A stretch of DNA of 45,760 nucleotides from contig NZ_JAHVAP010000022.1 in the NCBI RefSeq assembly GCF_024721155.1, positions 1 to 45,760 on the forward strand. The letters run 5' to 3'. Positions 33,629-42,245 of this stretch are shown piece after piece; position 1 is the first letter of the stretch; each line of letters opens with the position of its first letter. The position numbers were made by a program, and so were the translations under genes. This DNA comes from Mucilaginibacter phenanthrenivorans (GTDB lineage: Bacteria > Bacteroidota > Bacteroidia > Sphingobacteriales > Sphingobacteriaceae). Below the pieces are notes generated by a model. It saw only the letters and a program-made list of their open reading frames with translations. It was not told where the DNA came from and made no database searches.

Positions 33629-35740
33629 ATGTCAAGAGATCTAAGATATACAAGAAATATAGGTATTGCCGCTCACATCGATGCCGGTAAAACCACAACT
33701 ACAGAGCGTATCCTGTACTACTCTGGATTTAGCCACAAAATTGGCGAAGTTCACGAAGGTGCAGCTACAATGGACTGGATGGCACAGGAGCAGGAGCGTG
33801 GTATCACTATCACTTCAGCTGCTACTACTATCGACTGGAAATATCGTGGCCACCAATACCACATCAACATTATTGATACCCCGGGACACGTGGATTTCAC
33901 CGTTGAGGTGAATCGTTCATTACGTGTACTGGATGGTTTGGTGTTCTTATTTTCTGCCGTTGATGGTGTTGAGCCGCAATCAGAAACCAACTGGAGGCTT
34001 GCAAATAACTACAATGTTGCCCGTATAGGTTTCGTTAACAAAATGGACCGTAGCGGTGCCGACTTTTTAAATGTTGTAAAACAGGTAAAAAGCATGTTAG
34101 GCAGCAACGCTGTTCCGCTTCAGTTACCAATTGGTGCAGAAGAGAACTTTAAAGGTGTTGTTGATTTAATTAACTGGAAGGGTATTGTTTGGAATGAGCA
34201 CGATAAAGGGATGACCTTTACAGAAGTGCCTATCCCTGAGGATATGATCGAAGAAGCAACTGAGTGGAGAGAAAAACTTCTTGAATCAGTAGCTGATTAT
34301 GATGAGAGCCTGATGGAGAAATTCTTCGATGCTCCTGATACCATCACTGAGCGCGAAGTGCTTGACGCTTTACGTAAGGCAGTATTGGATGCTAAGATCG
34401 TTCCTATGGTTTGCGGTTCATCGTTCAAAAACAAAGGTGTACAAACCATGCTTGACTATGTGATGGAATTACTTCCTTCACCTATGGACGTTGAAGGTAT
34501 TGTTGGTACAAACCCTGATACAGGCGAAGAAATTGTTCGTCAGCCATCAGAAAAAGAACCATTTGCTGCATTGGCGTTTAAAATTGCAACCGATCCTTTC
34601 GTAGGTCGTTTGTGCTTTATCCGCGTTTACTCAGGTAACCTTGAAGCTGGTTCATATATCCACAACATGCGTTCAGGTAACAAAGAGCGTATCAGCCGTA
34701 TCTTCCAGATGCATGCTAACAAGCAAAACCCTATCCCTAACGTAGGTGCAGGTGATATTGCTGCGGTAGTCGGCTTTAAGGATATTAAAACAGGTGATAC
34801 CCTTTGTGACGAGAAACACCCGATCGTTCTTGAATCGATGAACTTCCCTGAGCCGGTTATCGGTTTAGCTATTGAGCCTAAAACTCAGGCCGACGTAGAT
34901 AAATTAGGTATGGCTTTAGGTAAATTATCTGAAGAGGATCCTACATTCCGTGTAAATTCTGACGAAGAAACCGGCCAGACTGTAATTTCAGGTATGGGCG
35001 AGCTTCACTTAGATATCATCATGGACCGCTTAAAACGTGAGTTTAAAGTGGAAGTTAACCAGGGTGCTCCGCAAGTTGCATACAAGGAAGCTATAACCGG
35101 TACTGTACAGCACCGTGAAACATACAAGAAACAAACCGGTGGTCGTGGTAAATTTGCCGATATCCAGGTTGTTCTTTCGCCGAATGACGAAGGTAAGGAA
35201 GGCTTACAGTTTGTGAATGAAATTTCAGGTGGTTCAATTCCACGTGAGTTTATTCCATCTGTTGAAAAAGGCTTTGCTGCTTCAATGGCAAATGGTGTAT
35301 TGGCAGGTTATCCGTTAACCAGCTTAAAGGTTCGTTTGATTGATGGTTCATTCCACGCAGTCGATTCGGATGCGCTATCTTTCGAGTTAGCTGCTAAGAT
35401 GGCTTACCGTGAGGCATTGCCAAAATGTAAACCGGTATTGCTTGAGCCAATCATGAAGATCGAGATCTTAACCCCTGAAGAAAACATGGGTGACGTTATC
35501 GGTGACATGAACCGTCGTCGTGGCCAACTGTTAGGTATGGATTCACGTGCAGGTGCACAGGTAATTAAGGCTACTGTACCACTTTCAGAAATGTTTGGTT
35601 ATGTAACCCAGTTACGTACCATCACTTCAGGTCGTGCTACTTCAACCATGGAGTTTGATCACTATGCTGAAGCGCCACGTAACGTACAGGAAGAAGTAGT
35701 TGCCAAAGCAAGAGGCAAGAAAGCTGCTGCTAACGCGTAA
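33629..35740 (+). CDS. fusA: Elongation factor G
   Basis: The 703-residue EF-G drives GTP-dependent translocation. Domain I has G1 AHIDAGKTTTTERILYYSG, G2/switch I with RGITITSAATT, G3 DTPGHVDF and G4 NKMDRSG. Domains II-V follow, including GMGELHLDIIMDRLKREF and the C-terminal GDMNRRRGQLLGMD. Length and motifs are those of a canonical EF-G and not of the paralogous EF-G2 type. No Shine-Dalgarno is visible; the leader is repeat C2. Confidence 0.98.
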   Translation: MSRDLRYTRNIGIAAHIDAGKTTTTERILYYSGFSHKIGEVHEGAATMDWMAQEQERGITITSAATTIDWKYRGHQYHINIIDTPGHVDFTVEVNRSLRVLDGLVFLFSAVDGVEPQSETNWRLANNYNVARIGFVNKMDRSGADFLNVVKQVKSMLGSNAVPLQLPIGAEENFKGVVDLINWKGIVWNEHDKGMTFTEVPIPEDMIEEATEWREKLLESVADYDESLMEKFFDAPDTITEREVLDALRKAVLDAKIVPMVCGSSFKNKGVQTMLDYVMELLPSPMDVEGIVGTNPDTGEEIVRQPSEKEPFAALAFKIATDPFVGRLCFIRVYSGNLEAGSYIHNMRSGNKERISRIFQMHANKQNPIPNVGAGDIAAVVGFKDIKTGDTLCDEKHPIVLESMNFPEPVIGLAIEPKTQADVDKLGMALGKLSEEDPTFRVNSDEETGQTVISGMGELHLDIIMDRLKREFKVEVNQGAPQVAYKEAITGTVQHRETYKKQTGGRGKFADIQVVLSPNDEGKEGLQFVNEISGGSIPREFIPSVEKGFAASMANGVLAGYPLTSLKVRLIDGSFHAVDSDALSFELAAKMAYREALPKCKPVLLEPIMKIEILTPEENMGDVIGDMNRRRGQLLGMDSRAGAQVIKATVPLSEMFGYVTQLRTITSGRATSTMEFDHYAEAPRNVQEEVVAKARGKKAAANA

Positions 35741-35747
35741 TTAAATT

Positions 35748-35907
35748 GATTACACCGATTGTAAAATGATTTCACCGATTTTAATCAGTGTAATCTTCCA
35801 AAGAATCGGTGTAATCATAAATAATAATAACGTCAATCCTAACAAATAGCTCTTAGGAGGGACAATCAAACAAATCGGTGAAATCATCAGTAAATCGGTG
35901 AAATCAT
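35748..35907. repeat. Element D2: inverted-repeat element with 20-bp period inside the str operon
   Basis: gattacaccgatt (35748-35760) and gatttcaccgatt (35768-35780) are 20 bp apart; aatcggtgtaatc lies at 35804-35816, and aatcggtgaaatc at 35873-35885 and 35893-35905, again 20 bp apart. Inner and outer copies are mutually complementary. The core holds AGGAGGGA (35857 region), as in D1. It begins 7 nt after the fusA stop and ends 18-19 nt before rpsJ. Confidence 0.87.
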
Positions 35908-35924
35908 CATAACAAAAAAACAAA

Positions 35925-36230
35925 ATGAGCCAAAGGATCAGAATCAAATTAAAATCGTACGATTACAACCTGGTTGATAAATCAGCTGAAAAGATCGTAA
36001 AGACAGTAAAGCCGACAGGCGCTGTAGTAAGCGGACCGCTTCCATTACCAACTGAAAAGAAAATTTTCACGGTATTGCGTTCACCGCACGTAAACAAAAA
36101 GGCACGTGAGCAATTTCAATTATGCTCATACAAACGCTTATTGGATATCTACAGTTCAAACTCAAAAACTGTTGATGCTTTAATGAAGCTTGAATTGCCA
36201 AGCGGTGTTGAAGTTGAGATCAAGGTGTGA
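35925..36230 (+). CDS. rpsJ: 30S ribosomal protein S10
   Basis: The 101-residue S10 (also NusE in antitermination) shows the family start RIRIKLKSYDYNLVDKSAEKIVKT and PLPLPTEKKIFTVLRSPHVNKKAREQF. In many Bacteroidota rpsJ is followed by rplC and the rest of the S10 operon; here a terminator and repeat A3 follow, then an unrelated minus-strand gene. A purine-rich site in D2 lies about 60 nt upstream, too far to be its ribosome site. Confidence 0.97.
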   Translation: MSQRIRIKLKSYDYNLVDKSAEKIVKTVKPTGAVVSGPLPLPTEKKIFTVLRSPHVNKKAREQFQLCSYKRLLDIYSSNSKTVDALMKLELPSGVEVEIKV

Positions 36231-36258
36231 TAGTACCGGAAGATCAGATATTTTAGAG

Positions 36259-36290
36259 AGGCCATTCTGTAAAGAGTGGCCTTTTTTGAT
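36259..36290 (+). terminator. Terminator after rpsJ
   Basis: aggccatt (36259-36266) pairs with agtggcct (36275-36282), one G-U pair, 8-nt loop, followed by six T. It marks the end of the str operon. Confidence 0.88.
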
Positions 36291-36306
36291 TGGTTATAAA
36301 CCATGC

Positions 36307-36452
36307 GTCATTGCGAGGAACGAAGCAACCTCTACGCAGGACATTCAAGGATTCTAGTGTTTATGGTGACCTGAATGTGGCTAATAGGTTGCCACAAAAT
36401 TTTTGCTTCGTTGATTTGCATGCGTAGAGGTTGCTTCGTTCCTCGCAAGGAC
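36307..36452. repeat. Element A3: MITE-like inverted-repeat element
   Basis: The ends pair over about 31 bp (gtcattgcgaggaacgaagc at the left), with one mismatch near the right end (aagg for aatg). Length is 146 bp. The interior shares ggttgccaca with A2 and holds an extra gcttcgtt copy. Confidence 0.88.
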
Positions 36453-36505
36453 GAGTTTGTTATGGATGAAGAAAGTATTCATCTGCACCGTCCACGCAAA
36501 ATCTT

Positions 36506-36802
36506 TCAATAAACCCCATCCGGTGCCTGGTAATCCAAAATAAATTCAGCAACCTGTTTCTGTTCGTCGCTGTTTAATTTATCACCTTTATATTCCCAGT
36601 ATTCTTTGTCCTTATCTACAATTATTTCGCCTAAAAAGCTGGTGCCTTTTATGTCATGCGGCTCAGGTACAACTTCGCTGTCCTTGTTCATAAATCTTGC
36701 TGCAAATAAATGGTAGCTGCCATTTGCCCAATCGCCTTTTTCGTTAACTATTTCCAGCTCACGTTCGTTGGTAATATCTGTTCCTGTTTTTATAATAACC
36801 AT
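36506..36802 (-). CDS. Small soluble protein of unknown function (98 aa)
   Basis: A 98-residue acidic protein without signal peptide or membrane helix (MVIIKTGTDITNERELEIVN ... DEQKQVAEFILDYQAPDGVY). I do not recognise the family. Codon use and composition look normal for the window, which supports a real gene. It is alone on the minus strand between repeat A3 and the S41 peptidase gene. Confidence 0.6.
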   Translation of the reverse strand: MVIIKTGTDITNERELEIVNEKGDWANGSYHLFAARFMNKDSEVVPEPHDIKGTSFLGEIIVDKDKEYWEYKGDKLNSDEQKQVAEFILDYQAPDGVY

Positions 36803-36954
36803 GTGTTGTATTTATATACAAGGTAATACACGGATAACTATAACTTGTTTCAATAAATGGCGGTTAAAGGCACGCCCAGGTATATTTTTGCAAAAAAAGC
36901 TTCTTTCAGTCACATTCCATGCAACCAATAATTACGTTCAATCGTCTTAGCATC

Positions 36955-38373
36955 ATGAAGTACCTTATAACCTTTTTACTCTTATCATTTATTTTTAGCG
37001 TTGAATTAGCAACGGCGTCAGCTATTGATACTGTGCCAAAGGAAAAACAGTATTCAAAAAAAGAACTTTCCGATGATGTAAGCTATCTCGTACATAGCAT
37101 AACAGATGTACATCCGAACATGTACCATAGCATCACCCCAAATCAATATAAAAAACTAACGGATAGCGTGCTGGCAAACCTGCACGATGGCATGACGGCA
37201 AAACAAGCATGGCCATTAATAGGTCGCCTGATCGGGGCGCTTAATGAGGGACATAGCAGCCTTAATTTTCCGGAAAATTTAACAGCTACGCTTAAGGCCG
37301 GCAGGAATATTTTGTTCCCGGTATTGATCAGTGAGTTTGACGGGCAGTATTTTATAGTCCGGGCTGATGGTTCCGCGGAGGATGTTCTTTTAACGGGTGA
37401 TAAGATAATCAGCATCAATGGTATAAGTTCGTCAAGACTGGTGGATCTGTTAAGCTCAAATACCGGCGGGCTTAAGCTATGGCGCAGTAATGATATTTGC
37501 CGTAATATGATCCCTTACCTCGAAATGTATAATATTCATGGCCCTTATCATATCACCTATACCAGGGGAGGCAAACTTGACAGCACAAGCTTAAAGGCAG
37601 TTTCGTTTCCCGATTACGTAGGCCATCTGAAGGCTAAGGCCGGCAAACTGCCTAAGGCGCCGGTTACCGCTGATCTTGCGTTTAATTACCTTGAGGGTAA
37701 TAAAGCATATCTTGGTATCAATTCCCTTACAGCCGACACCGCTAAGTTTAAACATTTTCTTGATTCGGTATTTACCTCCATCAAGCAAACTAAACCAGCT
37801 TCATTGATTATCGATCTAAGGCGAAATGGTGGCGGCAACTCCGCATTAGGCGCAATGCTGTTAGGCTATATCACCGATAGACCCTTCCGCATGACCGGCG
37901 GCGTAAAATGGAAGGTAAGCCAGGAATATAAGGATGAGCTGAATAAGCGTTCGAATGGCGATGCGGCTAAGCAAATGGATTATTACTTCAGCAAGGCAAA
38001 CGGATCCGTTCTGGAAGATGACGGGGTTGCCCCGCAAAAACCGGCAAAGAACGACCTGTTTTATAAAGGTAAGGTTATTGTGCTCATTGGGTCCAGAACT
38101 TTTTCGAGCGCCAATATGCTGGCTAACACCATACAGGACTATAAACTGGCAACGCTTGTGGGAGAGCCTTCGGGTGAACCGGCAAACGATTATGGCGAGC
38201 TGATCACCATAAAGCTTCCGAATACAGGTTTTACATTTACCACCTCGGTAAAGCAATTTGTACGGGCAAACGGCGATGCTAAAGATCCTCACCCGGTTTT
38301 ACCTGCTTACACAATCCACGGTGCCCCCTTAACTCCGGCTGACGAGGTGCTTGAATTCGCGAAGAAATTGTAA
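36955..38373 (+). CDS. S41 family peptidase, exported
   Basis: The 472-residue protein starts at ATG 36955 with a signal peptide (MKYLITFLLLSFIFSVELATASA). A helical N-terminal domain (~30-110) is followed by a PDZ-like part (~130-190: DKIISINGISSSRLVDLL) and the S41 core with LIIDLRRNGGGNSALGAML and the nucleophile region GSRTFSSANML (Ser about 384). This is the C-terminal-processing/tricorn-like type; it likely acts in the periplasm. A TATTTTTG box at 36883-36890 may be its -7 element, without a good -33 partner. Confidence 0.9.
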   Translation: MKYLITFLLLSFIFSVELATASAIDTVPKEKQYSKKELSDDVSYLVHSITDVHPNMYHSITPNQYKKLTDSVLANLHDGMTAKQAWPLIGRLIGALNEGHSSLNFPENLTATLKAGRNILFPVLISEFDGQYFIVRADGSAEDVLLTGDKIISINGISSSRLVDLLSSNTGGLKLWRSNDICRNMIPYLEMYNIHGPYHITYTRGGKLDSTSLKAVSFPDYVGHLKAKAGKLPKAPVTADLAFNYLEGNKAYLGINSLTADTAKFKHFLDSVFTSIKQTKPASLIIDLRRNGGGNSALGAMLLGYITDRPFRMTGGVKWKVSQEYKDELNKRSNGDAAKQMDYYFSKANGSVLEDDGVAPQKPAKNDLFYKGKVIVLIGSRTFSSANMLANTIQDYKLATLVGEPSGEPANDYGELITIKLPNTGFTFTTSVKQFVRANGDAKDPHPVLPAYTIHGAPLTPADEVLEFAKKL

Positions 38374-38448
38374 GTCAGGGAGAATTCCTGCACCGGAGTT
38401 GTTGCGGGATTGATTTTGTAAGTTTACTTTGCGGGTCAATTACTGGCA

Positions 38449-39597
38449 GTGGGATACTTACAACGTCACAAGGAAAAATTATTTGCCGAAATAACCACTA
38501 TTCCTGAGATAGTGCGGGGTTCGTATTTTCCTGCGCTTGACGGGCTTAGAGGCGTAGCTGTAATGATGGTAATCCTTTATCATTTCGGCGCGAATCGTTT
38601 TTTAAGGCCATTTCATATCCTCATCAATGGCGATATGGGGGTTGATATTTTCTTTGTGATCAGCGGGTTTTTGATCACAACCCTTTTGTTAAAGGAGAGG
38701 GTAATATATGGACGAGTCTCGTTGAAGCGCTTTTACATCCGGCGAGCCTTTAGGATAATACCCGCGGCGTACCTGTTTTTGATAGTCATGATCATCCTGG
38801 CCCTGTTTTTTAAATACGGGGTTTCCGCTTCAGATTTTATTGCTTCATTCCTGTTTTATAAAAATCTGCCCTATTGGGAGGAACCATACATGGGGCATTT
38901 TTGGTCGCTGGCGGCTGAGGTGCAGTTCTATCTTATCTTTCCCTTCCTGTTAACCTTAAATGTTAACCGCTACCTGGTGATTATCGGTTCGATAGTGCTG
39001 GTGATGCCATTAATATCGATCATGGGATATTACCATGCTGATTTTTTATTTAGCAATCATTTTATACAAATGATTACTAAAATCACGATGTACACCTTTT
39101 GGAAAGGACCGTTTATAATTTTGATCGGATCGCTGTTTGCTGTTTTGTTATTTAAAGGAGTTATAAAAATTAAAAAGCAGGGGGGGAATTACCTGTTAAG
39201 TTTTATCCTTTTAATTATTGCGATAACCATCAGTTCCACATCCTTTACCTTTTACACCAAATATGCATCGGAATACTTGTCGGCGATACTTATTGGCTGG
39301 GTAATTCTGCTTAACCTGGGTAAGCGTAATTTACTGTCGGCAGTTTTAGGAAGCCAGGTTTTGGTTAAAATCGGGGTGATATCCTATAGCTTATACCTAT
39401 GGCAGCAATTATTTATAGGGAATAGGTTTCGCCTCCAATGGGTAACTCATTTGCACACTACCTTACCTGCCGTGCTAATACTTATTAAGCTGGCATCGCT
39501 TTTTATGATTGCCTTTGCATCTTATTATTTTGTCGAAATGAGATTTTTAAAGATCAAGTATAAATACGAACCCGGAGGGAAACCTAAATCCCTTTGA
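38449..39597 (+). CDS. OafA-like membrane acyltransferase (acyltransferase family 3)
   Basis: The 382-residue polytopic protein (about ten helices) carries the family-3 acyltransferase pattern: YFPALDGLRGVAVMMVILYHF, GVDIFFVISGFLITTLLLKE, RRAFRIIPAAYLF and HFWSLAAEVQFYLIFPFLL. Relatives acetylate or otherwise acylate surface sugars, using a conserved His in the first motif. The start is GTG 38449, because no suitable ATG lies nearby and the conserved N-terminus starts about 24 residues in. Its last 14 nt overlap the end of the convergent retropepsin-like gene. Confidence 0.88.
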   Translation: MGYLQRHKEKLFAEITTIPEIVRGSYFPALDGLRGVAVMMVILYHFGANRFLRPFHILINGDMGVDIFFVISGFLITTLLLKERVIYGRVSLKRFYIRRAFRIIPAAYLFLIVMIILALFFKYGVSASDFIASFLFYKNLPYWEEPYMGHFWSLAAEVQFYLIFPFLLTLNVNRYLVIIGSIVLVMPLISIMGYYHADFLFSNHFIQMITKITMYTFWKGPFIILIGSLFAVLLFKGVIKIKKQGGNYLLSFILLIIAITISSTSFTFYTKYASEYLSAILIGWVILLNLGKRNLLSAVLGSQVLVKIGVISYSLYLWQQLFIGNRFRLQWVTHLHTTLPAVLILIKLASLFMIAFASYYFVEMRFLKIKYKYEPGGKPKSL

Positions 39598-40872
39598 AAT
39601 ACATATACTTGAAATTGTATATTATTTCGTTGAACTTATTTGTAAAATCCTGGCCTATGTTACCGTAAAACCTTTCGCCGGGAGTGATTGGCTTTGTGAG
39701 GATGCTCATGCTATCAACATTTACACTTTTGTTCCCAACAGCCAGGTTGAATTTTGGAAGTATGTAAACCTCCTTCTTTTGTGCACCACCAGCTCCGCCA
39801 AACCCAACTGTTTTTTTAACCGCGCTTTTTATAATCTTGGCTTTATACTTTTGGAAGTAAGCAGCATAAAGCGTAGATGAACTGGCGCCGGAATCAAAAT
39901 GAAAATCTAAAGTGTCGTTACCGGATTTTAAAGCGATAACCGGGTCAAGCCCGTCAAGGGCAAAATTATGCAAATCGCTTTTGACCGGAGTTAGCGGAAT
40001 AGTCATATTTCCATTGTGGAAAATATGAACTTCCTGCAATTGCTCGATAACCGGGAAGCCAATAATTATATTCAGCTGGAATTTTATAGGTGCGATATAA
40101 AGGATACTGTCGGGCATCACCTGGAAAACTACATTCTTCACCAGCACGTCGCCAATGCGCAGGCTATCAGCTATTCCCATGCCGGTTTTAAACTGGATGC
40201 CGGTTGCGCCGCTCCCCTCGTTGTATGAAACATCAAGGATATGCAGGCCTAACTTTTAGCATAAGTTTGGGTAATAGACGAAATATTGGCCCTTGTATCA
40301 AAGATACCTTCAAATGTTTGCGAATTGGTTTTAAATGGTATTTCGATAAGGCCGATCTTGTCCTTCTTCCAGGGTATGGTAGTATTGCTTTTTATAATCG
40401 TTTGCTGCGCTGGTATATTTTTAAGTGCATTACGGATCAGCAGATCATTATTAATGTCGTCGATAACATCCTTGCGGAGGGCATGTTTGTAAAGTTTTAG
40501 TATGTTGCTATCACATTGTGCAGCCTTTGCATATTGATAGGTCTTAAAAAAGCTATCGCCCTGCAGCTGTTTTAAATTGGATTTTATTGAATCAGGAAAT
40601 TGAGAACTCGTTTGTTTTAAAAGGGAGTCAACATCCTTTATGCATTCTTCATTGCGATTAAAGACATTATCGAGATATGATTTGAAATATAATCGATTAC
40701 TATCGTCGAGGCTATCGGCCAATAACTTGAATTTTGCATCAAGCTTAAAATATTCGTTTTTATCCAGCAGATCTTTTAACTTTTTAACGGAGCCTGGATT
40801 GTTTGAAGGTCTGGTGCAGCCGGCAATACCCGCAACTATGGCGATAAGGAATAAGTGATATTTTGAGATCAT
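39584..40872 (-). pseudogene. Retropepsin-like aspartic protease lipoprotein, frameshifted
   Basis: Two frames join into one protein. The first (from ATG 40872: lipoprotein signal with IAGC, a helical TPR-like region, then FEGIFDTR) stops at 40249. The other frame continues with KLGLHILDVSYNEGSG into the second piece, which holds a second lobe with DFHFDSGASSSTLY. Inserting one A into the AAAA run (plus-strand T4 at 40254-40257) restores the full frame. In the first lobe the usual D-T-G is D-T-R (codon 40291-40293). Two independent hits suggest real decay, although a homopolymer sequencing error could explain the frameshift. It lies downstream of the EVE-like gene on the same strand. Confidence 0.8.
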
Positions 40873-40936
40873 AGTATTGCTTTGATTAAGCAATCCGACG
40901 TTTTGTTACAAGAGGAAGGATCGGTTTACCAACTAC

Positions 40937-41383
40937 TTAAAGATTAAATTCGTCCTTTGTTCCCAAAAAATTGAGCCAAACGCCCTCTAATTCATCAACT
41001 ATTTGTGGCCTGATGGATATGCCTGACGCTTGCGGCGTCCAGTTTTGCTCAGCAAGGTTGCCGGTTTTTAAAATATCCATACTAAGTATCGACTCTTTAA
41101 CAGGGTTGAGTAAAACATCAAGCGCAATTGTAATGCGGTAATAATGCCTGCCATTACGATACGCCGGGTACGGTGCAGATGCTATAAAGCCCGACGCGAA
41201 AATTCCTCTCGGCTCAACACCCAGCCGTATCATATAGGCCCTGTCGCCGGGTTGTATGCTTTTGTGGCTGATTACGCTCCAGTTATCTTCCAGCTTACCG
41301 GTTGTTTTAAGTTTTTGGATATCATCATCCAATTCCCGCCATTCCCATTTAACGGGGTTCCATCCAAACAGGTAAGCCTTCAT
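40937..41383 (-). CDS. EVE/PUA-like domain protein
   Basis: The 148-residue protein opens with MKAYLFGWNPVKWEW and continues W-VISHKSIQPGDRAYMIRLGVEPRGIFASG. This pattern matches EVE/PUA-like head domains that occur in McrA-type modified-DNA restriction enzymes and related nucleic-acid-binding proteins. Here the domain stands alone with no HNH nuclease, so it might read modified bases in DNA or RNA, or be a stand-alone relative with another task. It starts 12 nt after the stop of the coiled-coil membrane-protein gene, so the two may be cotranscribed. The family match is from pattern memory. Confidence 0.6.
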   Translation of the reverse strand: MKAYLFGWNPVKWEWRELDDDIQKLKTTGKLEDNWSVISHKSIQPGDRAYMIRLGVEPRGIFASGFIASAPYPAYRNGRHYYRITIALDVLLNPVKESILSMDILKTGNLAEQNWTPQASGISIRPQIVDELEGVWLNFLGTKDEFNL

Positions 41384-41395
41384 ACAAGGTGGATA

Positions 41396-42115
41396 TTATG
41401 ATCTCCCCATTAGTTCATCTACCTTGTTGCGTTCGGTTTGCAGTTCGCGGGCAAGCTTCTTTTCCTTCTCGTTGGCTTTCGCTTTGTAGGTTTTAAACTC
41501 TTCTTCCAACTCGTTGTATAAGTTTATCCTGTACCTTGCTTCGCGGCTGTGGCTGCCTGAACGTAAAATTACTACTGCAGCTGTAGCGCCCAATACAATC
41601 ACCAGTCCCCACATAATGAGGTTGTAAACTGATTTATCGATGTAAATTCCTAAAAAATTTACAGAATTAACCCTTGCATTTGATTGTGCAAGCGATTTTT
41701 CTTTTTCAGTTACATTACTTTGCAGGTCGTTAGCAGTTTTTGTTTGAGCGGCAAGCTTTGCTTCAGCTTCTTCCCGTTTACGGCGCTCAACATTTATTGT
41801 ATCCTTTAAATTTTTATAAAATGAAGTAATAAAAGGTTCCTGGACGTGATATGTTTTAATTAAAAGATACTTGTACTGTCCGCTTATTGATTTATCACGC
41901 ATAAGGATCGTATCTTCCTTGGTTGGCTTGCGAAATTTGAAAGTTCTTACCTGTGGTGGTTTAACCTGTACAGGTGCAGGTTTAACAGCAGGCGTTTGCA
42001 CAATGGCTTTATTTATAGGCGTAAAAGCTTCAATGCCTTTAGAAAAGACCGGTGCAGTTCCCAAGGAAATCAGCGTTATAATGGTGAATAATCTTACAAT
42101 AAAAAGGTTCTTCAT
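41396..42115 (-). CDS. Membrane protein with coiled coil, unknown function
   Basis: The 239-residue protein starts at ATG 42115 with a signal-like segment (MKNLFIVRLFTIITLISLGTAPVFS), a Pro/Val-rich stretch (PAVKPAPVQVKPPQVR), a coiled coil (~110-155), one strong membrane helix (~165-190, YNLIMWGLVIVLGATAAVVIL) and a second coiled coil (~205-235). It looks like a single-pass anchor with coiled coils on both sides. I do not recognise the family. An upstream in-frame start at 42145 would add ten residues before the signal. Confidence 0.75.
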   Translation of the reverse strand: MKNLFIVRLFTIITLISLGTAPVFSKGIEAFTPINKAIVQTPAVKPAPVQVKPPQVRTFKFRKPTKEDTILMRDKSISGQYKYLLIKTYHVQEPFITSFYKNLKDTINVERRKREEAEAKLAAQTKTANDLQSNVTEKEKSLAQSNARVNSVNFLGIYIDKSVYNLIMWGLVIVLGATAAVVILRSGSHSREARYRINLYNELEEEFKTYKAKANEKEKKLARELQTERNKVDELMGRS

Positions 42116-42245
42116 AGTATAAATTTGGTTCAACAATATTAACAAAACAGGTCTTTTAAGGTTTTTATTGTCTTAAAAGGCCCTTTTATAAAAGCGAATG
42201 TAAGGTTTAGTACGGAATTTTGCTACTCATACTTATATTAGCAGC

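Noticed and set aside
35855..35862. AGGAGGGA as the ribosome site of rpsJ
   Set aside because: It is about 60 nt from the ATG and the same core occurs in D1, so it belongs to the repeat.
40249..40260. Programmed -1 frameshift in the retropepsin-like gene
   Set aside because: The site (GCT AAA AGT) does not allow good re-pairing after a -1 slip and no stimulatory structure is evident; mutation or sequencing error is simpler.
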